DNA from: Selaginella moellendorffii
Lineage: Eukaryota > Streptophyta > Lycopodiopsida > Selaginellales > Selaginellaceae
Assembly: GCF_000143415.4 (NCBI RefSeq)
Contig: NW_003314296.1
Coordinates: forward strand, 849,645 to 913,644
Direction: 5' to 3'
DNA length: 64,000 nt
In this document: positions 32,135 through 44,143 of the stretch, one piece after another
How positions within the stretch are numbered: position 1 is the stretch's first letter
How the letters are laid out: every line of letters begins with the position of its first letter
Notes under the pieces: generated by a model
What the model saw: only the letters and a program-made list of their open reading frames with translations
Told to the model about the DNA's origin: nothing
Database searches by the model: none
Program-made: the position numbers and the translations under genes

Positions 32135-34491
32135 CTAACTGATGCTGGTCTGCTCAGAGTTTTGCCTTAAATCACAGAGGAAGCCAGGCTTTGAGATGGT
32201 GCCACTGATGTCCATGTCACCCATGAGCATCCCCACCACTTTATACATCACTGGGCGCTTGTTTTGACTGGCTTGTGTGCAGTGGAGAGCAACTGTGAAC
32301 ACTCGCTTGATCTCGTGAATCTCTCGCTCACCCACCTCCAGTCTCTTGTCAATGATCTCTTGGAGATTGCCACTTTGGAATGCATTCCATGCCTGTGGTG
32401 ATCACACAAATCTAGAAGATCTAAACTTTAAAACCACATACTCACCCATTCGAGCAAGAAAAACTCGCTGAAGTCCATGTTTTTTCTTCCACTTATGATC
32501 TCAAGAACAAGAATCCCAAACGAATAGACGTCGGCCTTCACGGTGAGCTGACCATAGAGAGCATACTCTGGAGCTAGATAGCCACTAAAGATGGAAAAGT
32601 TAAAACAATTAGATAGAGAATTGGTGGAATAACTCACGCTGTTCCTGCTGCTCGTGTGCTGATATAGCTTCGACTTTGCTGGATCAGTCTTGCCAATCCA
32701 AAGTCCGAGATCTTTGGCTTGAGATCGCTGGCTAGAAGAATGTTGAGGGCTTTGATATCTCTGTGTACGATGGTTACCTGCGATGTTTCTCCGTGCAAGT
32801 ATGCCAAACCTTGGGCAACACCCACACAAATGTTGTATCTGGCAGTCCAATCTAGCTGCAAATCATTCCGCACTGAAATGGAAGAAACTCTAGTCAATAA
32901 CTCTTCATGATTTCTTAAAAGATCTCTTTAGAGTTGCTAACCAAACAAGGCGTCCGAGAGGTTCCCATTCTCGACGAGCTCGCAGACGATGAGCTTGTGT
33001 TCTTTCTCGGAGCAAAACCCGAAAAGCCTGACAACGTTTTTGTGTTGGAGCAGGCAAATCGTGGACACCTCATTCTCGAAATCCAGCCTCGCTTTCTCCG
33101 ATAGATCGGAGCTTGTCAAGTATTTCACCGCAACAACGTGACTGTCTATAACTCCCTGAGTGTGTGTATCAACAATGGAGTTTTTCTCGGTAAGAAAGAC
33201 CATCGAATTTAGACGAATACCTTGTATACACTCGCAAATCCGCCGGTGCCAATCAAGTTCTCCTTGTGAAATCCTTTCGTAGCCTCCTGGAGCTCTTCGT
33301 ACGAGTATTTCTTCGCCTTGCTACCGGGTGGTAGCCAGTTCAATGCTTCCCCACCAGCTCTTATACTGCGCGTTCTTCGTCGCAAAATCACCACGACAAT
33401 TGCCACTCCAACAACGAGCGACACCGCTCCCAAGAAAAATCCAAGAATCTTTGATCGTTTGTTGGACGAGCTTGAGCTCGTTCCATTCGGCAAAGGCAGC
33501 GAAACTGGACTGATCGTCGTGCCATTTCTCCCAATTGAAGATGGATCTGCACAACAAAGGTATGATCTCATCGTAAGCTCTTCAAAAGCTCGCCTTTGAA
33601 AGTGTTTGAACTCCACACAGGCATGGGACTCTTCATATTGCTGATGGCGTAGATCACCATGTTTCGATCTTTCTGCATCGCAAACAAGGACGCATTCGTG
33701 GAGTTGTTCGTCCCAAATCTCGCTAACACAGTCCCGTTTCGATCATACACGCCCAGCGTCGCCGTCTCCTCGAGAACAAGCTCGCACTCCCGTCCACTCC
33801 CCTTCGTTCTCGACTGCCACAAGACCTCGTTGCTCGAACTGTCGCTAAACACCGCATTGCAATCCTCTCCCATCTCCAGAACGTACTCGGGCCTTCTCAT
33901 GGATTTAATCCGGCAGCCCGGGTAGAGCCTGTCGAAAGCACTGAAGCTCAATCGCGTCCCCTCGTAGCCGTAGCAGTAGCCGATACTATCCGTGGTGTTT
34001 TCGATCCGGAGAGACGAGCACGATCCATTGGATCCTCGCAAGTTCATCCCCTGGATGTAGTATCCGGCTTGGAACTGGCCTTGCGTGACATAGGCGGCTC
34101 CATAGCTGCGGTTCATGAGACTTTGAAGATCCGGCAAGAGAGCCGTGAATCCTTCGCGAAGCTTGCTGCCACTGCTACCAAAATGTGGGCTAAAGCCGGG
34201 GCCGCAGTGGTCGACGTTGTAGAAGTAGAGATTGAGAACCAACGAGAGATTGGATTCCGGGAGAAACAAGGTGTCGCCAATGGCCTGGCCCCGGAAGTAT
34301 GGATCCGTGGCTCCATCGTAGACGAGCTGGGCAGGGATTGTGGTGATGAGGGCTAAGAACCTGGCGTGGAGCTCGTTGCTGGCGGCATCGGTGAGGGTGT
34401 GATCGTCGTCTTGGGTGTGCATGAGGAGCTTCCCAGCGGCTAGAAAGTTTGCTCCAAGGATCATCAAGAGGGTCAGGAATAGCATAATCAT
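32135..34491 (-). CDS. Bulb-lectin receptor-like kinase, six exons
   Basis: Exons are 34491-33594, 33546-33221, 33155-32942, 32872-32638, 32584-32446 and 32392-32135. They total 2070 nt (689 aa) with all phases closing. A signal peptide ([20 protein letters not shown]) is followed by an unrecognised region to about residue 175 and a bulb-type lectin region at about 178-295 ([29 protein letters not shown]). A transmembrane span lies at about 335-356. The kinase domain has [10 protein letters not shown] (glycine loop), VVAVK (Lys about 419), [10 protein letters not shown] (HRD 516-518), DFG 536-538 and GYLAPEY. It is therefore a catalytically complete RD Ser/Thr kinase. Such G-type lectin RLKs act at the plasma membrane in perception. 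Intron 1 (47 bp) begins GC rather than GT; the other introns are GT-AG. Confidence 0.93.
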
Positions 34492-34939
34492 GACAATAGC
34501 TGATCTGATCGATGGCTAGTTTGCATAATCCAGCCCCCCTCCCCTGTTTGCCCCAGCCAGAAGGAGCACCCAGCTCGCAACATCCTCCGGATTCAAGCTT
34601 CTGGTTGCACTTGATCAGCTCCAAGAGTGCTTGCTGCTAGCGAATATAACCGGGGAGACAGGAAACGCATTTGTGGTTCAAACTATGTTATTAGCTGAAT
34701 ATGCTCCCTGGCACACGAAGTCTTGTCCAACACGGAAATAAAGATGGCACGAAGTGTGTACCTCAAACTCTCCGCAGAGCGCACGAGAAAGAGAGGGGCC
34801 AGCTGGAGCATTCCATCTGTTTGATTTTCTTTGTTTTTTTTTACGGTCTAACGAGCGTATTGAGCTCTCTTTCGTGTTTCTCTGTCCACGAGCGGAAAGA
34901 CTGGTGGAGATCGATCCAAAGAACTTGCGCTTTGCCTCC
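34492..34939. other. Promoter side of the receptor kinase
   Basis: Mixed-composition sequence upstream of the RLK ATG. No coding exon could be supported. Confidence 0.4.
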
Positions 34940-35450
34940 CTGCACGCGATTCCAAGTCATGGTCGCGTCAACAAAGCTAGTCGCAGAGGGCATTTACAGT
35001 CTCATCTTGACACAATGCCGCACCGGAACACAATGATACAAGCGGCTGCTGAGAAGGTGTTCGCCAAAAGTGGTAGACTGCATATACCACGGCCAGACAT
35101 TTGGAAAGAGTCAAAACACGTTGTTGGCGTTGAGGCATACATTATGATGGAAATATTCTTAAGATAAAAACCCTGTTTGATGAAAGGGATATAATTTCAT
35201 ACACAACATGGAACGCTATACTCGTGGGATATGCTGAGAATCAAAAGCTAGAGGTGTTTTTAATTGCATGCCACAATGAAATCTGGTGTGGACAATAAGG
35301 ATCTCTGCATATGCCAAGGCCAAGTGTAACACAAATGCCATGAGCTTGTTTGAAGTGGGATATAACTTGCTGTTCTTAACACAACTCTAAACTGTAAAGA
35401 GATTTGGAAAAGGCAAAAGAATTCTTTGACAAGATGCCGGTGCAGCATTT
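34940..35450 (+). pseudogene. Decayed PPR gene relic
   Basis: Scattered plus-strand pieces in several frames read like PPR repeats: MPHRNTMIQA..VFAKSGRL, LFDERDIISYTTWNAILVGYAENQ, AYAKAKCNTNAMSLF, and LEKAKEFFDKMPVQ at about 35405-35445. Order and spacing fit consecutive PLS repeats, but stops and shifts separate them. It is probably a remnant of a PPR gene like those at 16-18 kb and 59-62 kb. Confidence 0.7.
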
Positions 35451-36119
35451 GTCCTAAAAAATATTTAATACTAGCAATTGCTCAGCAAATGTTGCGTGGT
35501 TGACAAATTTGATGCCATTTCAAGAGGTTTGCTAAGCTTAGCTATGTTTACTGTTTGATCAACTTCACAATTGAAAAACATTCTTTTGACCAAATGTGTT
35601 ATTTGTAATCATAAAATAGTAATGCATTTACCATACTTGATTGTTGTCTAAACTCCTCAAATCCAAATTTCCTATGTTGGAATTTATGAATTTTTCCCAT
35701 AAGCATTACATAAGCTAGATTAGATCACTATTAAGTTGCATTCCTCCATTTTGAATGCAAAGAGCCCAAAGAATACTTCCAAGTCCATCTTTGATGCAGG
35801 TGTTGCTACTTGCTCCACAGCCCATTAGAGAGGTTCCTCTTGGGATGAGCTGGGAACCATTATACTGCAATGAGAGTTGCACTCAAGAAGCAATAGGATG
35901 AAAACTGTACCTCTGCCATTAGTAGCATAATAGCATGTTGCCATAACCAAAATGGCACACCACCCAATGCACACCACTCAATGCTAGCTTTGTTGTGGTG
36001 TGCACTTCAAACTCATAACTGCAGGTCAAAGGTGGCTGAGTTAATAGCTTTGTGGAATCATGGTTGGATTTGGAATTGTGCCATATATTGGTCAGTCTAC
36101 TTAAGAATTTTAGCATAGA
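35451..36119. other. AT-rich region, possible Helitron 3' flank
   Basis: No gene was seen. If the Helitron is complete, its 3' CTRR end and hairpin should lie here on the minus strand, but I could not pick one with confidence. Confidence 0.3.
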
Positions 36120-39100
36120 TTGTATTCACAATGTAAAAGTGTTGATTATGTGGTATAAGATTGCCTTGAAGGGGGGTTGTGAGCACTTGAACACGAAGTT
36201 GTTTAGGTGATTTACACCTTGATAGAGCAACATAAAGTTGACTATGTGTGAAAATAAGTTGAAGGAGGTAAATGCCAACACGATCATGATCGAAATTTTG
36301 GCCTTAAGCTTTAGAAATAGTTAAGCAATAACCCACACGAACTAAGAATTCTCTTCAGGACATCTTAAAAGGGATTTCAAGATCAGAAGGTGTAAAGGTA
36401 ATACATAGAATAAAAACTCGTAATCCCTTGAATTGTCTTATGATAATTTCACAATCCAAAATGTTTTGAGATGCTTGAATGAGAATGAGGTGAGTGTGAA
36501 GATATACTCCTAAGAAGAATCAAAATCACATTTTGTTTTAGAATTAATTTGTGTGGTGTAGTCTCGATAGGGTGATTGAATTTAAAAATTCAATTGAGAA
36601 CTCTTCAGGCTGATCTAAGTCAATTGTGTCAATGCTCAAGTAAATAAATGCTCAAGACTACGTAGTAGTCTTCCAACAATGTCATTATTTATTCTAAATA
36701 TGTCATCATTGAGTGGGGTGAGAATAACCTTTGATGCAACTGTGTAAGTCTTTATAATATCATCGGTATTTGGGAAAACAAAGTTTATAACAAGTGTAGA
36801 GATAGATTATTCATGTGGTATTTTGATAATATCTGGTGGGAGATATGGCAACTACAAATTACTATCACCATTGCCAAGTTTGAGATGCCATTCAGAAAAA
36901 TAAAGATTACTTGAATGTATGTTCTTTATTAGTGTTAGTGTTGTAGAGAGTGACTATAATCTATTTATTTTAACTGAGCTTGAAATAATAGAAGTTCTAT
37001 AGCCATAGGGAACAATAAAAAGGGTTTGACAAAAGTCAACACTTGTAACCATTATAATGCCTCCAAATAGTACATTTGAGATGCTTTAAAAATTTATCAA
37101 CTGCAGAAAAAGCATGTGTGTGGACCATATTAATTTCATCCCATATGAAAATATTTTCTTGTTAATGGTTTTTCTAGCAATACTATTAATTGTTAAAGTA
37201 GAAATAGAAGTTTCATTGAAAGGAACAGAAAGCTTAAAAGTTATATGTGTCATTTAACCATATTTTAGCAAAATGCCTGCAATTCTAGTTCATGCCATAT
37301 TGATTACTTTTTATTTTTTTAATTGTAATGTTGTAATGATGGTATTAAGTAGAAAAGTTTCCCAGTACCACTAGATGTAGCAAAAAAGAAACATTGATGA
37401 TGGTTAGTGTCATAATGAATTCAAAAATATAACGTTGTTCATGATTGAATTGATTTATGTTTGCATTGATTTGGTTTTGTGATGGATTAGAGATTTATGT
37501 ATTAAGCATGTGTTCGACAATGGGAGTAAGAGTTGGGAGTGGTAAACAAAAATCACAATTAGATTTATTCTGTAGTTGGAATTTTTAGTTAATATTGAGT
37601 AAAGCAATATCAAAATAGTTTATATAATTTCTAGCATAATCCTTAAATATATCAATTTGAATTGATTCTATAATAGATTTGGATCTTTTAGTGAATAATA
37701 CAAACAAATAAAAAATAATAATTGTCTTAATTGGGATGGCATTTTAAAAGTAGAAGCTTCTTATATACAATATTGCCATTTTGAATCATCTGTTAGAAGT
37801 TCTATTGCCATAGCTACTTGTTTAAAAAAGGAGAAAATAACACCTTTGACAATATGTATATATCCTCAAATGATATAACACCTTTTTTATGGAATAATAA
37901 AATGGTACAACTCACTATTAGAAGAAGATATAGAATACATTCTTGGTATGAATTTAGCTTTTCATTGGCATAATTGCCATTTATGAAAGGATTTATTATA
38001 TATATAGTATAATGGAATTTGAGCATATGTGTATTACCTTGCATTAGTATCTTGCATGTTTAAATTGAACCATTGTGTAAGCATTATTCTATTTTGAGTG
38101 GTTCTTTCTAGTGCTTTTTTTTCATGACCTGGTATGAAATAGACATTTTAAAAATTAGGTAAATGAACTAGAAAGCATATAATAGTTAGTGATTTATCAT
38201 GCATATGAAACTTAAATATATGCCACATGGCTTTGGGAGCATAAATATATCAAACATTGACAAAACTTGAGATTTCGTCCCAATTTAAAGTTCCTCATTG
38301 GTCAAATGTAGTTAGGAATTCTAATGTCACATAGTCATAACCTTTGTATACATATTAAAATAAATACTTAATACTTTTAATAGAAGCACAAATTTCTACA
38401 TTGAGGTGTGCTTTATATTTCTTACAAAGGTATTTATTATAAAGAACAACTCATCTATTATCAATAGTACAACCATTTTTTATGAAAGTGCGTATATTAT
38501 TGAGTCGGTAGTAATAAGGATAACCATCAATACAATAAATGGTTTCAACATTAAATTCTTTTAGATAATTCTTAGAGCATTTGTTATTTTCCATGCAAGG
38601 GCTTCTAGAATTTATATTACCATATGGACCATATATCATATAATTTGTAATTATGTTATGCAATTCTGGTTTTAGCAGTGGGTGTGGCAACTGTGCAGTG
38701 GTAAATTTGTCAACCGAGTCATGGTTTCTTATCTTGTCTTTGCTTAATAATATTGCTAAGAAATGACAATGAGGCAAACCTCTTTTCTGGAATTTAATAA
38801 CATAAACATATGCAATGCACTTCCTAAAAATTCCTTTGATACTTATGTCATGTAGAAATTCTTTAAGTTTTAAGTTGAAAACTCTTGAAATAAGATCAGG
38901 TCAATCCTCAAGTGATTTATTGGATTGTAAATTTTACACAATTTCAAGCCACTTTGGGTTGCGTGTAAATGTAATAAATAAGTCAGATTTTCCAAAATAT
39001 GTAACAATAGCAATAGCATTTTGATAATATTGTTGCATTGCTCATAGGCTATTAGAAAATACAGAAGGTAAAATTATAACTTTTCTAGACTGAACGTTAT

Positions 39101-40330
39101 TAGTAGCACCTCTATTGCTAATATAGTCCATAAGACCTATGTAGCAATCCACTTTTAAATATTTTTGATGAGTGCTAAAGAAAGTAAAGTTGCTAGGTTC
39201 AACTTTTACATAAGCATCAACCATAAATTGTTAAATAAACTTCCCAACATGTAACAAAGGAAAGAGTTGCCAATGCTATTTTGTTGAGATAATTAATATA
39301 CATAGTATTGGAGTAACGTTACATTGGACTCATTGTGGTAGATTTTTTCATGCTAACCTTTATCACCAAATGGTAAAAGTAAAGGATAAACTATAGAATC
39401 ACAATTTTCATTAAGAATAGATTTTTTTTTTGGCTGTGAGTTTTATGGATGTATGTGTATTTCTTTGTCAAGAGATGGCTCACCCTCATCAATAGCAAAA
39501 GCAACAGCAACATCATTAGTTTGTGGCAAGTCATAATAATGTAAATTAGTACTTTCACTTCTAACAATCATATAAACATCATGTTTCGGAATTCCATTGC
39601 AAATTGAGCGACGTTGTTCTTGTGATTCAAGATTATACATCATTTGAAAAGCTTTTGCATATGGGTTTATTGGTCTTAGCAAGTGATCTAATTGTAATAA
39701 CAAATTAGGACCACAATTTGTGTTGAATGGGTTTTGCTTTCTAATATTTGTACCCTCAAATGTGTCAAGCATGTAAAGTTTTTCATATGATGGTGGCACT
39801 TTAGCAGCAAGATATGCTAAAGCAATACTTTGATATATTTAACCATGTATTTTAAAGCAATATGGGCCTTTACCACTTAAATTATTAACATTAGCACCCA
39901 TTGATGCAAAAGCTAAAGCACTATTAAAATTTCTTATGTTAATTTTAAAGTTGAAGTTTTTATTTTCATTAAAAAGCATACGCAATATAATAGGTAAAGA
40001 TACAAGTTGGGGAAGGGAAACCTTTCCATTTTAGCAGCACATTGATCTTGACTCATTTTCAAAATGTAATGCACTACAAAAGACACATATGGATGACATA
40101 TTTCCAATATTAAACATATATATTATATGGTCATTATAATTCTTTTGATGTGCTAATTTGTAGATAGTGTAACTATGATGATTGCATGCATTTGTATTAC
40201 TTTCATTAGCATTTTCAAGGTCTATATTTGTATGACCTTCATCAGCATATGCTATATTTGTATTAGCATCATCAAGATTTAAAGTAATTTTTGCATGTTA
40301 AATTAGTTTCTTCATTACCATATGCAAGGT
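36120..40330 (-). mobile_element. Decayed Helitron (Rep/helicase) in minus orientation
   Basis: Read on the minus strand from right to left. An N-terminal region at about 40080-39800 has CSALHFENE, GKVSLPQLVSLP and GPYCFKIHGQIY-like pieces. 39799-39443 has MPPSYEKLYMLDTFE ... NPFNTNCGP. 39224-39042 has VDAYVKVEPSNF ... RKVIILPS. The Rep HUH motif is at 38790-38450 (QKRGLPHCHFLAILL, then MIYGPYGNINSRSPCMENNK). The tyrosine motif is at about 38390-38330 (KYLF*YVYKGYD). Helicase-like pieces at 36700-36200 include PLNDDIFRINNDIVGRLL. Order and spacing match plant Helitron RepHel proteins. Stops and frameshifts are frequent, including a TAA at 38355-38357 inside the tyrosine motif, so it cannot be autonomous. 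The termini were not identified. Confidence 0.85.
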
Positions 40331-40914
40331 TGTTGTAAATATGAATATATGTGCTAGTGTCAATAGTTGGAGGTAATTGGTGACATATGCCTCTTAGTAC
40401 TCTGCGAAGCCAAGGTATATTTGCTAGGGAGGAAGTTTTATTTGATAAATGAAATGAAATAACCTATTTAGTGCAAATTTAATCTTAAGGCAAGAAGTAG
40501 ATGCGAGTGATGCATCAATCTAAAAGAAAATCAAAACACTTATCTTATAAGTTTTAGAGATTCTAAGTAAAAGCCAGAACTCGCATTCTTACACTAGAAA
40601 AAAAATAAAAATAAAAATAATCGAAGATTATACAGTGAGAGCACAATCTATATACACCTTAAGCTATAAACAAAAGAGACTAATCTACTAGCACACCTTT
40701 TCCAAGGCATGGTGAGCACTCAAAAAGCCTCTCATGCTTTTTAGAATACAATGACACTTGAGCTATGAGAGGTGAGTGGGCTTTGCAAGTTTGAGAACTC
40801 ACATTGGGCTTGTTCTCTCTTGTAGAAGGATAGGGACTGCAAACTCTCTGATGGTTCTAGCCATGAAGGCTGGCTCTAGCTCCAACTTTGCTGCTTAGTG
40901 GCAACCATAGGGGG
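40331..40914. other. Unassigned region between Helitron and LTR fragments
   Basis: No gene or recognisable repeat could be supported. The Helitron 5' end may lie here. Confidence 0.35.
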
Positions 40915-41880
40915 GTTCTGTAGGGGTTGTTGCCAAATGTATAGTAGGGATAGTGGATAGGTTAGGCATGACCTAAAGTGTAATTTAGGTCTTGTTTGTA
41001 TGCTTATCTTTGTTTTGCATCTGGTATGAGTTTAAGCCCAAGCTCTATACCATACTAGCTGGTGGAATACCCATATCCTCACGCTAAGCCACCAGTATGC
41101 TGATATAGCACTAAACTTGGTTTAGCTTCATTTTATATATTGCTTTTGGCATTGGATGTTAGATGCTTTAGGACTATTCCAACATTGCTTTCTACTCCCA
41201 TCCCTTTGCTCCTTGGGCTGAACACTCAAGAGTCACTCTGTGCTTCAGTTTTTTTATGTTAATACCTATACTATAGCTTTGTCTATTAGGATGTTGTGTA
41301 CCATATGAATCCATCTCGTGATTTTCACTTTAGTTTTGGATGAGTGTTGATTATGTATGGCTAGCCTCTTTGATTATGCTTGAAGTTGTTGGCTATACGT
41401 ATTAATGGGCTTATTGGAGTTGAATTCGATTCGAGTAGTTATTTTGTCCATACTTATCCATGTTTCTATATATTATACCTAGTGTGTTACCTTCTTGTTA
41501 AACAAGGGGGTTCCAAATGTATATTAGGGATAGTGGGTAGGTTGGGCATGGCTAACCAATCTAAAGCATAATTTAGGTCCTATTTGCATGCCTATCTTTG
41601 TTTTGCATCTAGCTTGGGTCTAAGCCCAAGCTCCATACCATATTAGCTAGTGTAATACCTATATCCTTGCATTAGGCTTCCAGTATACTAAAATACTGCC
41701 AAACTCCATTTGGCTCTATTTTGCATGCTAGCTTTGGCATTGGGATGTTAGATGCTTTAGGACTATTCCAACATCATTTTGTGCTCCTATCCCTTTGCTC
41801 CTTGGGCTGAATGCTCAAGAATCACTTCGTGCTCCAATTCCTTCACTCCTTGGTTGCAAACTCAAGAGTTAGACATAAAT
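40915..41880 (+). repeat. Rearranged F1 LTR and interior fragments
   Basis: 40919-41255 matches the second half of the F1 LTR (gtatagtagggatagtgg ... ggtctaagccc-like ... ccttgggctga). 41256-41510 matches F1 interior (46322-46560: actatagctttgt, gttgtgtaccatatgaatcc). 41511-41880 is a further F1 LTR fragment. The order differs from the complete element, so this is a scrambled older insertion. Confidence 0.75.
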
Positions 41881-41906
41881 CCCTAAGCCTCAAAGTTGGT
41901 AGTGGT

Positions 41907-42470
41907 TGATGTAAAAGTCTAACAAGTATAATATGTTTGGACCAAAAACTTCAACTCAAAAAGTTGAGAGTGAGAGTGGAACTTAAAAAAAAATGCTCGA
42001 GGAATGAACATAAAGTGATCAATGAATGAGTCTCTAAAAAGGGACACAAAAAGGACCGATACATAGCAAATGTCATGACATATGGAAGTGTCAAGACCGA
42101 GTCCGAGATGTAATTCAAGAAGGAGTCCAAAAAGAAATCTAAGATAGAATCTGAAATGCAAAATGACCAAGAGGAACATATAAGGCCAAGAGCTAGTAAT
42201 AAAAGGATTGAACTAAATCATAGTAAGGATAGTGGATAGGTCAAGTATGGCTAACCAACCTAAGGCATAGTCTATGTCCTGCTTGCATGTCTATCTTTGT
42301 TCTGCATTTAGCTTAAGTCTAAGCCCAAACTCCATACCATGCTAGTTGGTGGAGTATTTATATCCTCACGTTAAGCCATTGGTATGCTGAAATAGCACGA
42401 AACTCTATTTGGCTCCATTTTGTATATTGTTTTTTGCATTGGAATGTTAGATGCTCTATTGCTCTGAGGA
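41907..42470 (+). repeat. F2 LTR start fused to an F1 LTR fragment
   Basis: 41907-42200 begins TGATGTAAAAGTCTAACAAG and runs like the F2 LTR into a short GAGTCCGAGATG minisatellite. From about 42215 it becomes F1 LTR-like (gtaaggatagtggatagg ... gtctaagccc). It may be the damaged 5' LTR of the F2 element whose interior follows. Confidence 0.6.
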
Positions 42471-43998
42471 ATAAAAACCCTGATTGAAGGTGTCGACTTC
42501 AAAAAGAGCAGCCCATGGGGCTAAGCATGGAGGAGTCCATGTATGATCATAAGCTGATCAACTAATTTGTCAAGTGAAAGGACTTGGAAACTCAAAGGAA
42601 CTAACTATCTAATTTATGATCTATAGTGTGTATTGGGTATAAGTTGGTGCACCAGCATAGGGAGTCATGCCAAGCATTCTGGGTGATGCCATCCATAAAT
42701 GCATATACAAAAGTTGGGTTTGAATTCTAACTCTGTAGTGCTTTAGTTTGAGTTCTAACATACTAGGGCGTAGTGATGGTTTGGAATATAAGGACACTCA
42801 TCTTTCAATGGTTATAGACTTTTAGTAAGGAAGCAGGGGATGTCCTAGAATCATGATGCATAATTAAAGTGTTTAGTGTAAAAGTTTGGCATATTTAATT
42901 TGAACACTCTGGTGCAAGTGGCACTGAGGACGTGGTGAATAAGATGGGGACACCCAATCTCAATTGCCATAAACTCTTAGCCAAAAGGTGTCGCGAATGT
43001 GACTTCAGGTATCGAAAGTTACTTGTCAGCTAGTCCTTACGGACACTCTTACCTTACTACCACGATGGCAGGAGGTCGGTATTGCTGGACCCTTTATCAG
43101 TCTCCGCCTAAGCTAGTTGAGAAACTGGTCCTCGCGTGTGCACTTGACCAGATGAGCATAAGGACGGAATTCCTACGTGCTATTTGTCAAGCATACTTGA
43201 CCTGGTTAGAGAAACTCATTCGTTGACTTGCACTTGCTAGTGTTGGGAACCCCCGCGATATTGAGTTTGGTCCCTCAATATCGCTAGAAGATAGCTTACC
43301 GTGTCTGCCAAACACCCTCGCTATCATGCCCTTTGTGTTGGTCTCATTTCGGTCCCAAATGCTATTTATGGAAAGTGTCTAGATTTGCTCATTTGGCATA
43401 TCTACGGAATGTAGAGATCGGCCTGAACACAATGGTGTTCGTCCCGTGTCCAAATTCGCAATCTAGCGCCATTCTATATTTAGTAAGTTTCGAGCTTGTC
43501 CCAGAGACTAACTCCTGGTACTAAGGGAGGCTTGGGGTGAAAGCCCAAAGCGTGTGTTCCTCAACGGGGGGGGATATGGGGGGTTCCAAATGTATAGTAG
43601 GGATAGTGGGTAGGTCGGGCATGGCTGACCAACCTGAGGCATAGTCTAGCTCCCACTTGCATGCCTGTCCTTGTTCTGCGTCCGGCTTGGGTCTAAGCCC
43701 AAGTTCCATTCCATGCTAGCTGGTGGAGTACCCATGTCCTCACGTTAAGCCACCAGTATGCCGAAATAGCGCCAGACTCCGTTTGGCTCCGTTTTGCGTG
43801 CTGGTCCTGGCATTGGGATGCTGGTTACTCTAGGACTGTTCCAAGTTGCTCCGGGCTCCTGTCCCTTCGCTCCTTGGGCTTTATGCTCGGGAGTTGCTCC
43901 GTGGTTCGGTTCCATCACTCCTTGGCTCCATGCTTGGGAGTTTGGCACCGTTCCTTTGTTCAGTGGCCCAAGGCCCTGAACCTTGGGTTCCTAAGTAC

Positions 43999-44047
43999 AC
44001 GTGGCATGGACACGTGGCATGTGACACGTGGCATCCGTCACGTGGCA
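43999..44047 (+). promoter_or_regulatory. Four-copy ABRE/G-box array in the 5' LTR
   Basis: CACGTGGC occurs four times in about 50 bases, three as ACACGTGGCA. A fifth CACGTG is at about 44118. CACGTGGC is the binding core of plant bZIP ABF/ABRE factors. In the 3' LTR the two middle copies read CACATGGC. Confidence 0.7.
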
Positions 44048-44077
44048 CAAAGAGGGTTTAGGTTCCGCTTCGTGGTG

Positions 44078-44106
44078 TTATCCTATGGTAAATCACCATA
44101 GGATAA
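44078..44106. other. Perfect 12-bp hairpin near the LTR end
   Basis: TTATCCTATGGT (44078-44089), loop AAATC, then ACCATAGGATAA (44095-44106). It is present in the 3' LTR as well. It could act in RNA 3' processing or termination; that is a guess. Confidence 0.85.
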
Positions 44107-44132
44107 AGGGTCAAAACCACGTGCGCTACATT

Positions 44133-44143
44133 TGGTATCAGAG
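44133..44143 (+). other. Primer-binding site, initiator tRNA-Met
   Basis: TGGTATCAGAG begins two bases after the 5' LTR, the usual position and sequence for tRNA-iMet priming. Confidence 0.9.

Larger units (their letters stand above)
42989..44130 (+). repeat. 5' LTR of the complete F1 element
   Basis: Runs TGTCGCG ... GCGCTACA. It contains a G-box/ABRE array at 43999-44047 and a perfect hairpin at 44078-44106 near its end. The open frames inside it have identical partners in the 3' LTR and are not genes. Confidence 0.9.

Noticed and set aside
42999-44101. Several 60-75 codon frames with copies at 49.1-50.2 kb
   Set aside because: They lie in the two LTRs of one element and are duplicated because the LTRs are, not because they are genes.
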